Shown here piece after piece: positions 32,686 to 44,833 of a stretch of DNA of 64,000 nucleotides (position 1 is the stretch's first letter; each line of letters opens with the position of its first letter). The stretch is from Pyrenochaeta sp. MPI-SDFR-AT-0127. Taxonomy: Eukaryota; Ascomycota; Dothideomycetes; Pleosporales; Cucurbitariaceae. The notes beneath the pieces are model-generated. The model was not told where the DNA came from and did not search any database. It saw only the letters and a list, made by a program, of their open reading frames with translations. The translations under genes were made by a program, and so were the position numbers. The stretch spans positions 310,001 through 374,000 of the forward strand of contig JAGTJM010000010.1 of NCBI GenBank assembly GCA_020747015.1. The letters run 5' to 3'.

Positions 32686-33129
32686 ATGTACTTTATATTT
32701 CAGCACGCATATGAGGCCTTGTCAAAACCAAAATTGGATCCTAATGGCATGTCTTTTCCGCTCTACAATGCCCTAATTCGCACCCACCACATCACCTCTC
32801 GCAAAAAGGTCGCTAAGCTCCGTGCTGCAGCTTCCAATTACAACATCTACGCATTGCTCCGCTACGGCGGAAGCCCAGGAATAATGTATTGTCAAGGCTC
32901 TGAAACTGGAGTGAAAGAATGGGTTGCTACTGTTCAGAGATTGCGGTACAAGGACTTCCAATTGGTCAAGAAGCCTGGTCAGAAGCAAGTTGAAGGTGTG
33001 GAAGAACAGCACGTTGCGTATGGCAAATTGGAAGAGGTGGAGAGTGTAAAAGACTTCGGTGAGAATATGAGAAGTCTTGGTGTGCGAGGATGGTGGAGGA
33101 GGGGCATGGGTTATGTTGGAGACGACTGA
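32686..33129 (+). CDS. DUF1115-like (RWDD2 C-terminal) small protein
   Basis: Up to 147 aa. The block from THHITSRKKVAKLRAAA through GGSPGIMYCQGSETGVKEW to RLRYKDFQLV follows the DUF1115 pattern of the RWDD2 C-terminus: a His-containing opening, a hydrophobic strand ending in a small Pro-Gly turn, a glycine-bounded strand, and a closing Trp. The usual RWD domain before it is absent, and there is no room for it, because MRS2 starts 180 bp upstream on the other strand. The start is uncertain. TTTATATTTCAG just before 32704 is a strong acceptor, so a short upstream exon is possible; otherwise translation could begin at 32686 or 32749. Function of the family is unknown. Confidence 0.55.
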   Translation: MYFIFQHAYEALSKPKLDPNGMSFPLYNALIRTHHITSRKKVAKLRAAASNYNIYALLRYGGSPGIMYCQGSETGVKEWVATVQRLRYKDFQLVKKPGQKQVEGVEEQHVAYGKLEEVESVKDFGENMRSLGVRGWWRRGMGYVGDD

Positions 33130-33837
33130 TCCATCAACTTGGTCATGAACCTGTTTCCTGATAGTCATTCTACGATGACCACAATGTACGAGGTTTGAGA
33201 GACTTCAGGTGGTTTGATACGCCATAGCCTCTACTCCTGGCTACTCTACCCAGATGTTGAGGCTTTATCGATAATACGGCAGATTTATGGACCTAAGTCA
33301 TTCGATGAACCTCTGCCTTGTGCCATGTGGGACAAACCCTTATTATTCCAGCCATCCGGTCGCAGGGGTCGGAGCTGATTTGGCCTACGACTGACCCAAA
33401 GGATCTCTTCATCTCCAGCTATGACTACTGCATGATCGCATGAGCTATTGGCACATATGATCAAAAGGCAACTTTGGAAACTCGGAAGTTTGTGACATTG
33501 CGTCCAAATAAATAACAATCAATGGTGGGCACACATGGAAGGAATTCAACAATTTAATTGCTAGGGTATCTCTCAAGCCAGGCACTGAAAAGGGTACCAT
33601 GGGTATAGTGGCACCAAGAGTGAGAACATATTTGACTGATATATACACATAATCCTCCTTTCGGATATAACTACAGGTAGACAAAAAGAAAGCTAGCGAT
33701 GGTTGGGTATCTTGCGTTGCTGTGAAATTTCGATGGCCAGAAAGAAAGCCAGGATATAAGAGAAGGCAGCCAGTCTTTGAAGTTGGAAAACGCCATTAGT
33801 ATGCTAAAACTGATGAGAGAGGAATCGTTTGATGGCC
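33130..33837. other. intergenic between convergent genes
   Basis: About 700 bp between the DUF1115-like gene (plus) and the UBA gene (minus). AT-rich near 33480-33800. No coding frame worth keeping. Confidence 0.45.
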
Positions 33838-36800
33838 TTACATATGCCGGCTTAACAACAACTCTACCGCGCGATCGACCCTTAGACCGTTACCAAGATC
33901 GGTCATCCTCAGTGCCTCGCGAGCTTGATCCGCGGTAAAGCCCATCTCGACGATGCGGTATATGGCCTTATCTGCTGTATTCTCGTAACTCTCGCTACCA
34001 TAGATGTTCTTCTGTCTCTGATGTTGCAGGAAAGCTGGAGATGCGCCCTGCGAGTTCACGTTAGAATCGCTACTCTGACGTGAATGATGATTTGCTGGCA
34101 GCGGCGGACAGACCATGGCGCCATTGCGGAAAGCAGGGTGACCCGCGAGTGATGGGACTTCGGGGATATTTTCATCTTTTCGGTACGCGGGGTGTTCTTC
34201 AATGGATGGCATGCTCATAGCGATGCTGTTTCGGTCGCGGTTGCTGGGTACTGTTGAGGGCGGCGGTGTTGGAAGGAGAGGTTGCGCGATTACTCGTCTG
34301 GGCGAGGAAGATCGGGTGCTTGGTGGAGATGTTTGGTCTGCGGGAAGTTCGGCAATAGATGCACTAAGTTCTTGGGCAAGTGCTGAGCGAAGAGTTGGAA
34401 TGTACGAAACGATGTCGCTCCTTGAAGCTGGCGCAGGACGAGGTCTTGTAAGATTTCCGATGACGGTGTCCCAATCTGACATGGGCCGTTCTTGGGACAT
34501 GCTGATCAGCGGAGTGCGCTCATTGCTGTTCTTGCGCTGGCGAAGCTCGCTGATATGCTTCTGAATGCGTATTTTCGATTGCTGACGCTGGACGTCGCGC
34601 GTTGAGGTTGCAGCGTATGTGTGTGCAATTTTGTCCTCGTACACTCGAGAAGCTGCCTCCTTGAGGAAGTTACGGCGCGTTCCACCAAAGACAGGAGGTC
34701 TCCAGTTAGCCCAGCCTTTTTCCGAAGCGAGCTTGAAGGGAAAGCAGTCGGGTTGGCGGCAAAGACTGCCAAGGTCCAGGACGGTAGAGAGACCGAAGGT
34801 GAGAAGGTAGTAGCACCATTCATCTAGTCTCGTTAGCATGTATTCGACAATCTTTTTCCAAGAGACGTACCAAGCATCGTCTCTTCGCCATCAATATCCC
34901 CGCCTCGGACGTCAGTATTGTCATAGATGCCGGCCTTGCGCGCTTGGGCAGTGCGACCCTCAAAGCCTTGCAGAAGGACACCTAAACAGTTCCAGAGTTC
35001 CATCATATCGAAGAGCTGTTCAGCAGTCAAGCCGCCTTCATTTCCCTTGGCGAAGCATTCTGGTGCACCAACCAACGTGTCATTCATGTAATCAGTGCTC
35101 ATAATGCTGAAGGTGCAGGTCGGCTGATGGACGAGCAGACCACCCTTGAGCCAATCCATCTGAGCAACAATATCCTCTTCGCGGCCCTTGCCTGAACCAA
35201 AGATTTTGCAGAACGTCCAGATACGCCAAAGCGCATTGTCAACCCGGGCGGACTCGATAGGGTCTTCGCTGACGAGTGCCATCGAAATCTCAGGTCGTAC
35301 AAAGGACTGGCATTGCTCTTTAATCTGAGATTTGACAGCCCGGACAGTCTGTATATCCCTTTTTTGAAGCTGTAGATAAGTGGAAGGTGTATATTCCTCT
35401 TCAGGTCGCGTCATCTCAAGGTCTTCGGCATGAAGCAAATCGTGCCCAGGAAAGGCGAGTTCTCTGAATTCCCATGCAGGTGGGGACATCTTTCGGAGCG
35501 TGGACTTGATAAGTTCAAGCTCATGGCGTTTGAATACACGGTAGAAACCACGGTTCACTACAGCGGTAGCAAAGAGATCTTCGAGATGATCTAAGCTGCG
35601 AAAGATATTGAGGATGACGATCTCTGCAGAACTTGGTGTAATTGTTCGCTTGGCGACAGGTGGAGATATTTCGATAGGAGTGAGGACAAACTCCTCAGTC
35701 ATTCTCTTGTATTCTGGGATAGTAAGTGTCAAGCCTTGGCTCCTCCGAGAGCGGCCTCTGGTCAACTGCGATGCAATATGGTTGCGAGGAACATGGGAGA
35801 GCCTAAAGGGTTTGGACTTGGCCGCGGATTGTCGCTTACTGGATTTCCTGGGGACCGCTGGGGGTGGCGCATTGAGCGGTTCAGCCGTGACCGAGTCGTT
35901 ATGGACTATAACATCGTCCCACTTGAATGGCTTATCTTCCGTAGGAGAGGTCCAGGCTTGCTCAGCTTCATCAGTAGGAGCGCTCGATGTCTTATCCTCG
36001 GTGAAAGAAGTAAGCTGTTCTTGCAGGTCGTTCTCTGCCTCGCTGAGGGTAGGACTGGCGCCTCTCAAGGTACTCGACAATTGTCTTGACGTAGAACGGC
36101 TGATTGCTTCGTTGATAACGCCCATGCTCGAGTTCGAGGCGAGGCTTCGCCGACGAGTGTTTCGCTTAGATGACTTTCGAGTCAAAGTTGGCTTCCGTGT
36201 CAGGCTGCTCATGTTCCATCGTGCAGGCTGAATCTCACAGGTTGGCTGAAATGTGGAGTTTTGTTCAGTGGGAGCGTGATGAGCATATCGACGCGGTGGC
36301 ACCGAGGATGGAGGAATGCGATGCAGTGTATTATCACCTGCAGCTGCGGAGGCTCCAGCGACAGTCGGATTGTGAATGCTGAAAACGCTGGTAGGATGTT
36401 TTACTGTCTTGTCTTGTAATGGTGTAGGCTCTGCTTCGACGCTTGTTTCTGACGAACGGTTACTATACACCGAAGATGCATCACTTTCCTGTGAATCATT
36501 CGAGGAGTTGCTCAACCTCGAGATACTTTTATACTGTTTTGCAACGAAAGACGTCGGCTTTGGGGCACTGCGGCTAACAGATCGTTGGAACTGTCCGAAT
36601 GGAACTGGCTGTGACTGCGATTGACTGAGTGGCGAAACGATGGAATCACGCATAATGATTCTGTTGCTTGCCGAAGGAGGTGAGACGTCGTGGGCACGCT
36701 CGGCTTCAGCAAAAGTAGCTTGAATATGGACCCTGCTGTGATTTCCAAAGAATGGAATGGTTGGAAGAGGTCGATCCCGCGTTCCGGTTGGGATTACCAC

Positions 36801-37430
36801 TTGTATCTTTGGTCTTGAGCTTCGGTCCGCGCTCTGGCCATGCTTGTAATCACTTGCAGAGCTCTTGCGGTCTTTCTGTCGCCACTGTATCCTACCGTGC
36901 TTATACGTGCCGATCGCTCCTTTTAGGGAAGTGTTGCTCAAGGCGACCTTGGAGTCCGAAACAGGACAATACTGAGTGTTTGTCGATGCGCAAGTCTCGC
37001 CGCTATGTATCTTGCCCTTACATGCTTCAGCCTCTGGTAGTGACGATGTGGAACGGCTGCTTGGTCCTGGTTGGATACTATGACTGGAGAGCGCATAAGC
37101 CTGCGTTGTCAGGTCTCGCTCATCGGAGTGGAGAGCCGTGTCGCATGGTGTAGTTTCTGGTACGGCACGCAAGATAGTGGCTGGCTTTTTGGAGCTCCTC
37201 TTCCAGAGCGGCGACATGTTGCTCTTGGTTGCCCCTAGGCAGGCAACACATTTACCAATTTGTGATGTTTCGATGGCTGATAGTACAGTATCCGTCTCTT
37301 GGCTTGTTGGAGCGGCCAAACAGTAGCAATGGTTGATGGGCCGCGACTGTATAAAGTGACTGAAGGGTGGTGCTTTGGTGAGTGTAAGTTGCTCATCGGA
37401 GCCGGGAGTCTGGACAGTGAGTATGGTCAT
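33838..37430 (-). CDS. large fungal UBA-domain protein (1181 aa)
   Basis: Two exons, 37430-34871 and 34823-33838, joined over a 47-nt intron (GTACGT to ACTAG) that yields ETMLDEWCYYLLTFGL. The C-terminus holds a UBA domain, about residues 1136-1180 (KAIYRIVEMGFTADQAREAL, then the second MGF-like helix), a ubiquitin-binding fold. The N-terminal half is Ser/Thr/Pro-rich and disordered. The middle (about 640-930) is ordered and reads like a helical, GTPase-regulator-like scaffold, with ILNIFRSLDHLEDLFATAVV and NGGFYRVFKRHELELI type segments, but I cannot name it. I chose the ATG at 37430; the frame stays open to an ATG at 37646. Proposed role: an adaptor reading ubiquitin signals. This is inference. 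Confidence 0.75.
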
Positions 37431-40391
37431 GGTGGCAGGGCAATGGCACTGTATACAGTCCGGATCCAAAATAGCAATAGCTCTAGTAAGGTATGCCTGC
37501 AGCTGACGGGGCCAGCGAATGGGCACGGTTGTGGCGCTTCGGAGGCAGACGAGTCTTGGCGACAGCTGAGATGAGATTGGAGACAGACTCCGTGATGGTG
37601 GCACAGACGGACAGCATGGGTGAGCGACAGGAAACCATGACGACAAAAGAAACGCGATGCCTACCTACATGCTAGTTGCGATGCGATGCGATGCGATGCG
37701 CGGCGCGAGAACACATGAGGTCAACGCAGGTTCGGTATCTACAGGATCCGCGTACTACAAAGGCCGACCACCCCCCCTCGTTACTTGGAGGCGCAGTGTT
37801 GGGCCTAAGGCAGAGTAGAGAGGAAGAGAGCGGATGCTTGCGGCCAAACAGGGTGGTGGGCCATTTGTCGGACCCCGCCCAATGCTTGGAAGGAACCAAT
37901 GCTGGCAGGAAGGAGCAATCGGCACTAAGGTCCACGCTATTTCGAGTCGGCTCAGCCACGCTAAATCCATCCCACAGCCTGGCCTTCCACAAACTGCACC
38001 CAACCCCATTGCCCCCCCAATACAACCTGTCTGTTTTCCATGCCACGGGGGCGGCGCTCGTATATCCTGGCGCATCGTTGCCTGCCTTGTTTCAGGTTCC
38101 AGGCTCTACTATATCTGTTTGCATCACGATCGATCCTACAAGCCTGACATTCATCCATCCTACTGTGGGTTGTGAGAACGATCGTCGTCGAGGCGCAACC
38201 ACCAAGACTGTCCGGCCATGCTCAAACCCGCGCCGGAGAGGGCTGTACCCGTGCAATGATGTCGATGGTCTTCTTTTGGGGGCACCATCTTCGTGACCAC
38301 CATGGTGACAATCTGATTGGGCCGATGGGTACGCAGAGCTGGAGTGCTCTCTTTGGTCTCCATCACATAATCAGTCGCTTGCCTTTCGTTCGCTTTGTGT
38401 CGCATCTGCCATGCATATGTGCAGACTCAGCTCGGTTTCTGTGACACGCTTCCTCAGTGTTTTCTTGTACGCTTCTACATAGATGACCTCGTATTCGCGT
38501 CCACAATTCGCGTTGAACCCCGACGACTCACAATCCAGGCCTCACTGATCTTCCACGGCAAAAGCAGCCATCCCATTCTAAATATGCCAGCCGCTAGGAT
38601 AATGCTCAAGCACAGTCTCTCCACTCCTTGTTTAGGGAGTATATCCGCTCCTTATGCGAGGATTTCTTCTTGTAACCCGACTTTTGATTAACTTAGCCGT
38701 ACACATGGCCGCATTTTCGTCACATAAACGAACCGGTGTAAATGGCCGGACGATGCTCAAACCTGTGCCCCTTGGCTAACCGTACTGATGCAGTTCCATC
38801 ATGTGTACATGACATGTTCCATGGAGCGGGGACACTCTCTCCGTATTACTCACCTGAGCTGCGTGCTGGGAAAGATACTCTTGGAATGAGACAAATGGCA
38901 CAGCTCAACACAAGTGCCAGCGACCAACGCCTCGAAGCTGCGTCGAGAAATGTCTCTCAAAAAGGACCGTCTTGGTCCTTCTATCCAATTATCACTACAC
39001 GTCTTCGTGTTTGAGATGTAGCTTCTCAGATAACAGAGACACCGGATCCGACGCCAAGGTCCACCTTCTACGCAAACAAAACGTATGAATCATACAAACA
39101 AATTCTCGTCACGAGTCCTATTGCCGATATGACCCTATAGGCTCTGCTCATCCGGCTTTCGGCATGATCGCATTGCTCGCCGCTCTATGCGTAGCCAAGT
39201 GTTCCAAGCCCAGGTGGGCGGAATGTACTACGCAAACCCACTATTCACGAACAACAGTCGAAACGCGCAGAAAGACTTCTCTCAGCACGTGTTACCATTG
39301 GACGGAGTTTAATGCATACAAGATCAATCCCGTCCCATGAGCACACCTGTGCCTCGTTTTCGCACAAAAACCCCGAAGTCCGCCCCCCAACGCCCCCAGC
39401 GCGCCCCCAACTCCAACAGAATTCCAATTCTATTCTTTAGTCATTTCACCAGATGAATAACCGTCTTATACAAGATACTCACCATCTACGTTAGCATGAC
39501 TAGATCAACCTCACACTTACTCATCAGTCCCAAGTGCCAGGCTACAGTGTGCTGACAGCACCTGTCCCTGCGCTAGCTTACCCATCGCGTCGGAGAGTCT
39601 GCCCTGCCCATGGGCGTCGGACTTACTGCCGGTCAGACTCACACTTCGACACGTAATTATGTGAGCAGAGTCCGGACGTGCGGCTGCTGAGGTGCTGAAT
39701 GGTAAAACGGAGGTCTATACGTGACTGTCGCTACACCTAGCATGCTACAACTGGTACTCGGAACTTCTAGCAGGGCAAATTATGACGAGAATGACTGTTG
39801 ATACTTCTATTGTATTCATTGCTTAACCTATAACACCGTGGCCCCGGCAACCATAGTCAGAAATGTATGTTCCAATGCCAGAGGCCGAGCCTACTCACTC
39901 GTAGTCTAGATGAGTTGGGAGATGTCAGTGGATAGTTTTGAAATGAGAAGCTGGCGGGCGGCAATATGTAGTTCTGTCGTGCTGCTTGGTCCCATTGATC
40001 AGATAGACATGTCGATCGAGAGCGACCGATGCACGAAGAGTCGTTGTGTGAAAGTTTCCAATATAACCGCTAATACCCATGAAGCTAAGACGCACGCGTA
40101 CGTACGTAGTATACAAAATGGGTTATGTACAAAAAGCCATGTCTAGTGGTTTACTTGCGCCAAATGTGTCCAAACTTTGCGCATCCAATGTTGTAGATTC
40201 CTGGATGCCATCACGCTCCCATCGCCTCTGACTCTTCCTTATTTCATCTTGTCCTTGTTATCCATAGATTGAATTCTGGCAAGAAAGCCAGGAGAGTTTT
40301 GCCCTACTTAACCTGCAACTGCCATACTCGGCCTTCTTCCACTTCCATAATCCTCATTCTCTTCATTTAGCTCGCGAGGTTACCGGATCAT
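37431..40391. other. intergenic region upstream of the UBA gene, with repeat
   Basis: About 3 kb with no supportable gene, between the UBA gene start and the arg-6 stop, both on minus. Open frames up to 206 codons (37676-38296, plus) have products rich in Pro, Arg and Cys with no family. The region contains a TGCGA microsatellite at 37677-37700 and C-rich runs near 37765-38050. Confidence 0.4.
37677..37700. repeat. TGCGA pentanucleotide microsatellite
   Basis: Nearly five perfect copies of TGCGA (24 bp) lie about 250 bp upstream of the chosen UBA gene start. The copy number is likely polymorphic between strains. Confidence 0.9.
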
Positions 40392-43164
40392 CTAATACGG
40401 AATGCCGTCATACTCGCCGTATCCAAGAGCGAGGTTCATGTTCTGTAGACACTGTGTTGCCGCACCCTTCAGGAGGTTGTCAATGGTAGCATTGACGACA
40501 ACTCGCTTGCCACTGCTGTGCACCGCGAAACCACCAATCTCAACTCCGTGCTTGCCAGAGATATTCTTAACAAGTGGTGATTCACCAACGATCTTCACAA
40601 GCTTCTCGCCCGCATAGCGGTCTTGATAGAGGTTGCGAATATCACGAGAGGTCATGGTGCGGTTGAGTGGGATCGAGATTGTGTGCTAGAGAAGTTAGCG
40701 AACTATCCGAATTTCAAGAGTGCTTCGAGGTCACGCAATAAGTGGAGCCCTCAAGCTCGATGCCAAGGGTACTTACATGAATACCTTGGAACCACATAGC
40801 GACATGAGGAATGAAGGCCACATCAGTCCCCAATTGGCGTGAGATCTCCTTCTCGTGGATATGGTCGACTAAGCTGTAAGGAATGAGGTTGTTCTCGAGG
40901 TTCTTAGTATCATTTTTGGGACTCGGCTTCGTTCCTGCTCCGGAATAGCCTGAGACACCAAAGACTGTGGGTTGGCCACCAATAAACTCAAGGAGAGGCG
41001 CGATACCGAGCTGAGCAGCTGTAGCATAGCAACCGGGGTTCGCTATCCGCTTAGCATCTGCAAGATTGCGGCGGTCGACAGTTTCAGGAAGACCGTATGT
41101 CCACGAGTCATCAAATCGATAGTCTGCACTAAGGTCCACAATTACCGCGTCAGACTTTCCGGCCTCATTAATAGCATCAACGAACGGTTTGCAGACACCA
41201 TTAGGCAGCGCCATAACCCAGCAGTCTACTTCGCCCTTTTCCGACATTCTCTTCACGTCTTCGGGCGACAGATTCTCATAGGTGATCTTGCGCTTGGTGT
41301 AGCCTTCAAGCTTCTTACCAGCAAGCTCACGGGATGAGACGTGCCGAAGGTCCATGTTGGGATGTTTGTTTAGAAGCTCGATCAGAGCTTGTCCGGTGTA
41401 CCCTCGTGCGCCAATCAGAGCGATCTTGGAAGGCCAGTCCTTGCTCTTGAACTTAATACCGTAGGGTGGATTGGGGTTTGTAGTCTCCATTGAGCGAGAT
41501 GCAGTTGTCGCAAAGCCGCGGGCTGATGCAGGCGCGGTCTTGCTCTGCCTGAGGGTTGGCCTGGAAGACTGTGCCATCGCTCGGAGACCGACCATGGTGG
41601 AGTAACTGCGGACTTGTTGGCCTTGCTTCAGGCTTGCAACGAAATCTGCTGCCCGCCTGAATTGGGAGTCTAGGGTATCCTTAAGCATTCCACGGCCCTG
41701 CTTCTGGTAGGTCTCTAGCAGTGAAAAGATCTCTGGAGACTCTGCCGCTCCGCGCCAGCAGAAGATCTCATTTTCGCGGCGGAGAAAACCGTCAGTCCTC
41801 TCCAGATGCCACTTTACGGTGTTCTGGTCGTGGCTCTCAACGATCCAATATAGCTTAGGGTACTTCTGCTTGATGCGCTCGAAGACAAGATCGTTGATGT
41901 TCGTGAGGAAAGCATCCTTGGTTTCGGTGAACACAGACAGCTGAGCAAATTCGCCCTCTGCGGTGGGTGGATAGACGACGGCTACAACGCCCATCGAGTC
42001 GTCGTAGAACGCTTCGAAGGGGCGGTTCTTGAGATTCTTAACATAGTTGGATGCAGCATCGATTGCATCAGAACCACGATCTCGGGCTAGGGCTTCTGAT
42101 ACAGCCTTCACATCCAGATCCTCGTACTTGCTCACTTCCTTAACGCTTCCACCATTTCGTATCAGAGTACCACCTCCAGTATGTGTGAATAGTTCCTTTC
42201 CAAGGTTCTGAGGATGTGTGATCGCAACACTCGACCTCTTCGGGAGTCCATCGAGGACCTTCTTCGCCTCGACAATCTTCAGCTTCGTGCCGTACCTGAC
42301 CCATGGTTGTTTCATGTAGCTATCGTACTCGGCCTCAAGGTTGATGTGTGAGATGAGTTTGGCCTCAGCGTTGAAGAGTCCTCCCTTCTCAGACAGATAG
42401 ATGACTTTTAAAGGCTCGAATTGGCGCGCCAACGCCGCAGCGACGACATCAGCGTTGACGTTGAGGATCTGGCCATCCTCGGTCTCAGCCATGGAGCATA
42501 GAATAGGTAGCTCCTTGTTTTCCAGAGCATCCATGATCGGCCGAGGGTTGATGTTTGTGATATTGCCAACGTACTTCCACTTCTCCTTGTCCAGATAGTC
42601 TGCTTGCAGTGCACCAGCGGTGATGGGCCGAGCGGGCACACCCCAGTCCCTCTTCAGCGTCATGACTAGGTCCATATTTGCCTCCAAAAACAGCTTGCGT
42701 GCAATTCCCAGCGTCTTCTTGTCTGTGACCCGTATGCCATCGATAAAGTCTGGCTCAACACCTGAGTCGAGAAGGGTCTGGTTCATCTGGGGGCCGGCGC
42801 CATGGACAATGATGGGATACAGCCCAATGGCGTGGAGCTGCTGTAGGGCGAAGCATAGCTCAACGAGATGATCTGTGAGAATGGCTCCTCCGACCTTAAC
42901 TACGGCGAATTGGTGCGGCGAGACGGAGCGGAACTGGCCCAAATACTGGTCCACCTCCCTACGTGAACTGGCGCTTGCCAGCAGGTTGAGGAAGGCGGCA
43001 TATATGGATGACTTCTTGCCATCGCTCGAGGACGTGTAGAGGCGGCTCGGGGCAGAGGTAGCAACAAGGGCTCGTGGAAGGGTTCGCGAAGCTCCCGAAG
43101 CTGCGAGGATTTGGCGGGATGAGCGTGCTGCCACACGAGCACCAGCTCGTACTACGCCCTGCAT
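40392..43164 (-). CDS. arg-6: bifunctional acetylglutamate kinase / acetylglutamyl-phosphate reductase
   Basis: Mitochondrial precursor for the second and third steps of ornithine/arginine synthesis: N-acetylglutamate to N-acetylglutamyl phosphate, then to the semialdehyde. Two exons, 43164-40777 and 40685-40392, with a 91-nt intron (GTAAGT to TCTCTAG), give 893 aa. The kinase comes first (VVKVGGAILTDHL near residue 88, then IVHGAGPQMNQ). An acetyltransferase-like domain follows, as in fungal kinases that bind acetylglutamate synthase and mediate arginine feedback. The reductase starts near 580 (IALIGARGYTGQ), with catalytic C712 in NPGCYATA. The N-terminus (MQGVVRAGARVAARSSRQ) is a good mitochondrial presequence. 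The precursor is normally cut into two enzymes. The intron separates the last 97 residues. Confidence 0.95.
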
Positions 43165-44140
43165 GACCGACCGTCTCGCTGCCGAAGCACACTTGAGAAG
43201 CTGCCTGGGGGGATTGCAGACGCCGTAGACGTGAATTGATGTTGTGACTAACCCGTGGATAAGGAAGAGTCTGAGCGATAGATGATATGACGCTGGAGCT
43301 ACAAAATTCGCTTCGCCGATAACGCTGTACACCAAGAACCTTGTCTGGGGAACCGCCGCGTGATTGGCCGCAAATGATGCCTATACGAAATTTTCCAGTC
43401 AGGAAGGCACACATTTACTGACTTGCAGGTCAATCGTATGCAGGAAGTTCTTTTTCCATGCTGCATGATGCAGAGCACAGTGGGGGTTCCCACTCCAGGC
43501 CCTGCCCGAATAGCCTCAAGGTCTGATGTAGTCAAGCACACTGACTCGAATGGTTCAATCACAATTGTTTCGCATGAATGTCAAGCACAGCGATCGACAT
43601 AACGGATTGTACGGCCGATATCTAGCTATCTGTTCAGTGCGCAGAGATTGATGATACCAGAGCACGCTTCTTAGAGCCCTGTGGTTTGCGCTAGAGCATT
43701 AGAGGATAGGGAGTAGCACCGAACTTCGGAACGAACGCGCTCATGCTTTAGTATCATAAACCAAGTGCATTTGGGACTATGGACAAGAAGGCATCACTCT
43801 CCGCACAAGATAAGCCAGGATGTGTAACTCCAATTGATCGTCTAACGGTCATGCCTGGAACTAGGCTCTCGAGGTATCGTAGCGGATGTCGAGCAATCTC
43901 CATGATCAGGAGGCAGTGCTGTATACTGCTGCAGCTGCAGACTGACCGTTGGAATGCAAAGAAAGACAAGAAAGGATCAATCGCTCCCCATTCGCCATGG
44001 ACATAGATCCTACAGGATTCGTGTCGTTGAACGCAGTTCAACTCGTAGCCATTTCGCCTCACCTCCCATGGCTGCCCGACCCCCACTCCTCCTCGTGATT
44101 ATTATATGGGTATGTTTCGTGGTATCTGGCGTGAAGACGT
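43165..44140. promoter_or_regulatory. promoter region of arg-6
   Basis: About 980 bp between the arg-6 start and the SNC gene stop, both on minus. Open frames here have no recognisable product. A general-control TGACTCG-type half site (TGACTCGAATGG) occurs near 43542; the Gcn4/Cpc1 consensus is TGACTCA, so it is a near match only. Confidence 0.35.
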
Positions 44141-44833
44141 TTATTTCTTTTGTGTGGCAACAACTGCAATGTCATTAGCGGATTGCAAAGCCCTGACGGC
44201 CAGAAGTGACGACTTACCGGAAGGAACAATGATGACAACGAGCAGGATGATGATACCAACAATGAGGCACATGCGCATCTTCATATCCTTCCACCACATC
44301 TGCTTGCGAACGCGATTGGCGCCCCTTCGGAAGCCTTGGGCGGATACAGCGAGATTGTCGGTCTTGTCCTGCAGCGAGTCAAGGCGTGCTCCACGCTCAG
44401 AGACCTTGTTGATATTGTCCCGCATGATTCCGACAGTGCTGTCAATTTCCTGATGTGCGAGTCAGCAAATGAGGTCAACAATCATGTGGAAAAAATCGTA
44501 AAGTTGAGCTGCGCATGATCGCAACAGTATGCACAGATTTGTAGGCCAGTGGAGAGGCTCAACAGCGCTGTGAAGGGACGCAACCAGCGTTGTCGTCGCT
44601 GGGGTTGTTGCCCCAGCTCTCATGAACTCAGCCGTAGCTGCTCAAACGCAGTCGCCTTGCGTTGATGCGACGGTGGCTACAGTGCTCTGCTATCGCAGGG
44701 GACGAGGAAAACTACATACCGCTTGGAGGGCTGCAGTGCGGTGGTTGCCATTCTGGCCCTGGCCGCCCTGTTGGCCGCCGGCGCCGCCTGACGGAATGTA
44801 GGGATCATATGGAGGGTCTCGCGAGTCGGCCAT
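44141..44833 (-). CDS. synaptobrevin-type v-SNARE (Snc1/Snc2 homologue)
   Basis: R-SNARE on secretory vesicles that drives fusion with the plasma membrane and recycles by endocytosis. Three exons, 44833-44720, 44449-44218 and 44163-44141, with introns of 269 nt (GTATGT to ACATCAG) and 54 nt (GTAAGT to TTGCAG), give 122 aa. A Gly/Gln-rich N-terminus is followed by the R-SNARE motif ([22 protein letters not shown], zero-layer Arg in the family position), then [19 protein letters not shown] leading into a single C-terminal membrane anchor. The second intron is in frame and stop-free; an unspliced reading adds 18 residues inside the tail anchor. The first intron is unusually long for this window. 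Confidence 0.93.

Noticed and set aside
37676..38296. 206-codon plus-strand frame upstream of the UBA gene
   Set aside because: It begins inside the TGCGA microsatellite, the product is Pro/Arg/Cys-rich with no family resemblance, and open frames on the other strand overlap it.
43165..43562. Arginine attenuator peptide upstream of arg-6
   Set aside because: The attenuator belongs to the carbamoyl-phosphate synthase small subunit, and no short frame here shows such a peptide.
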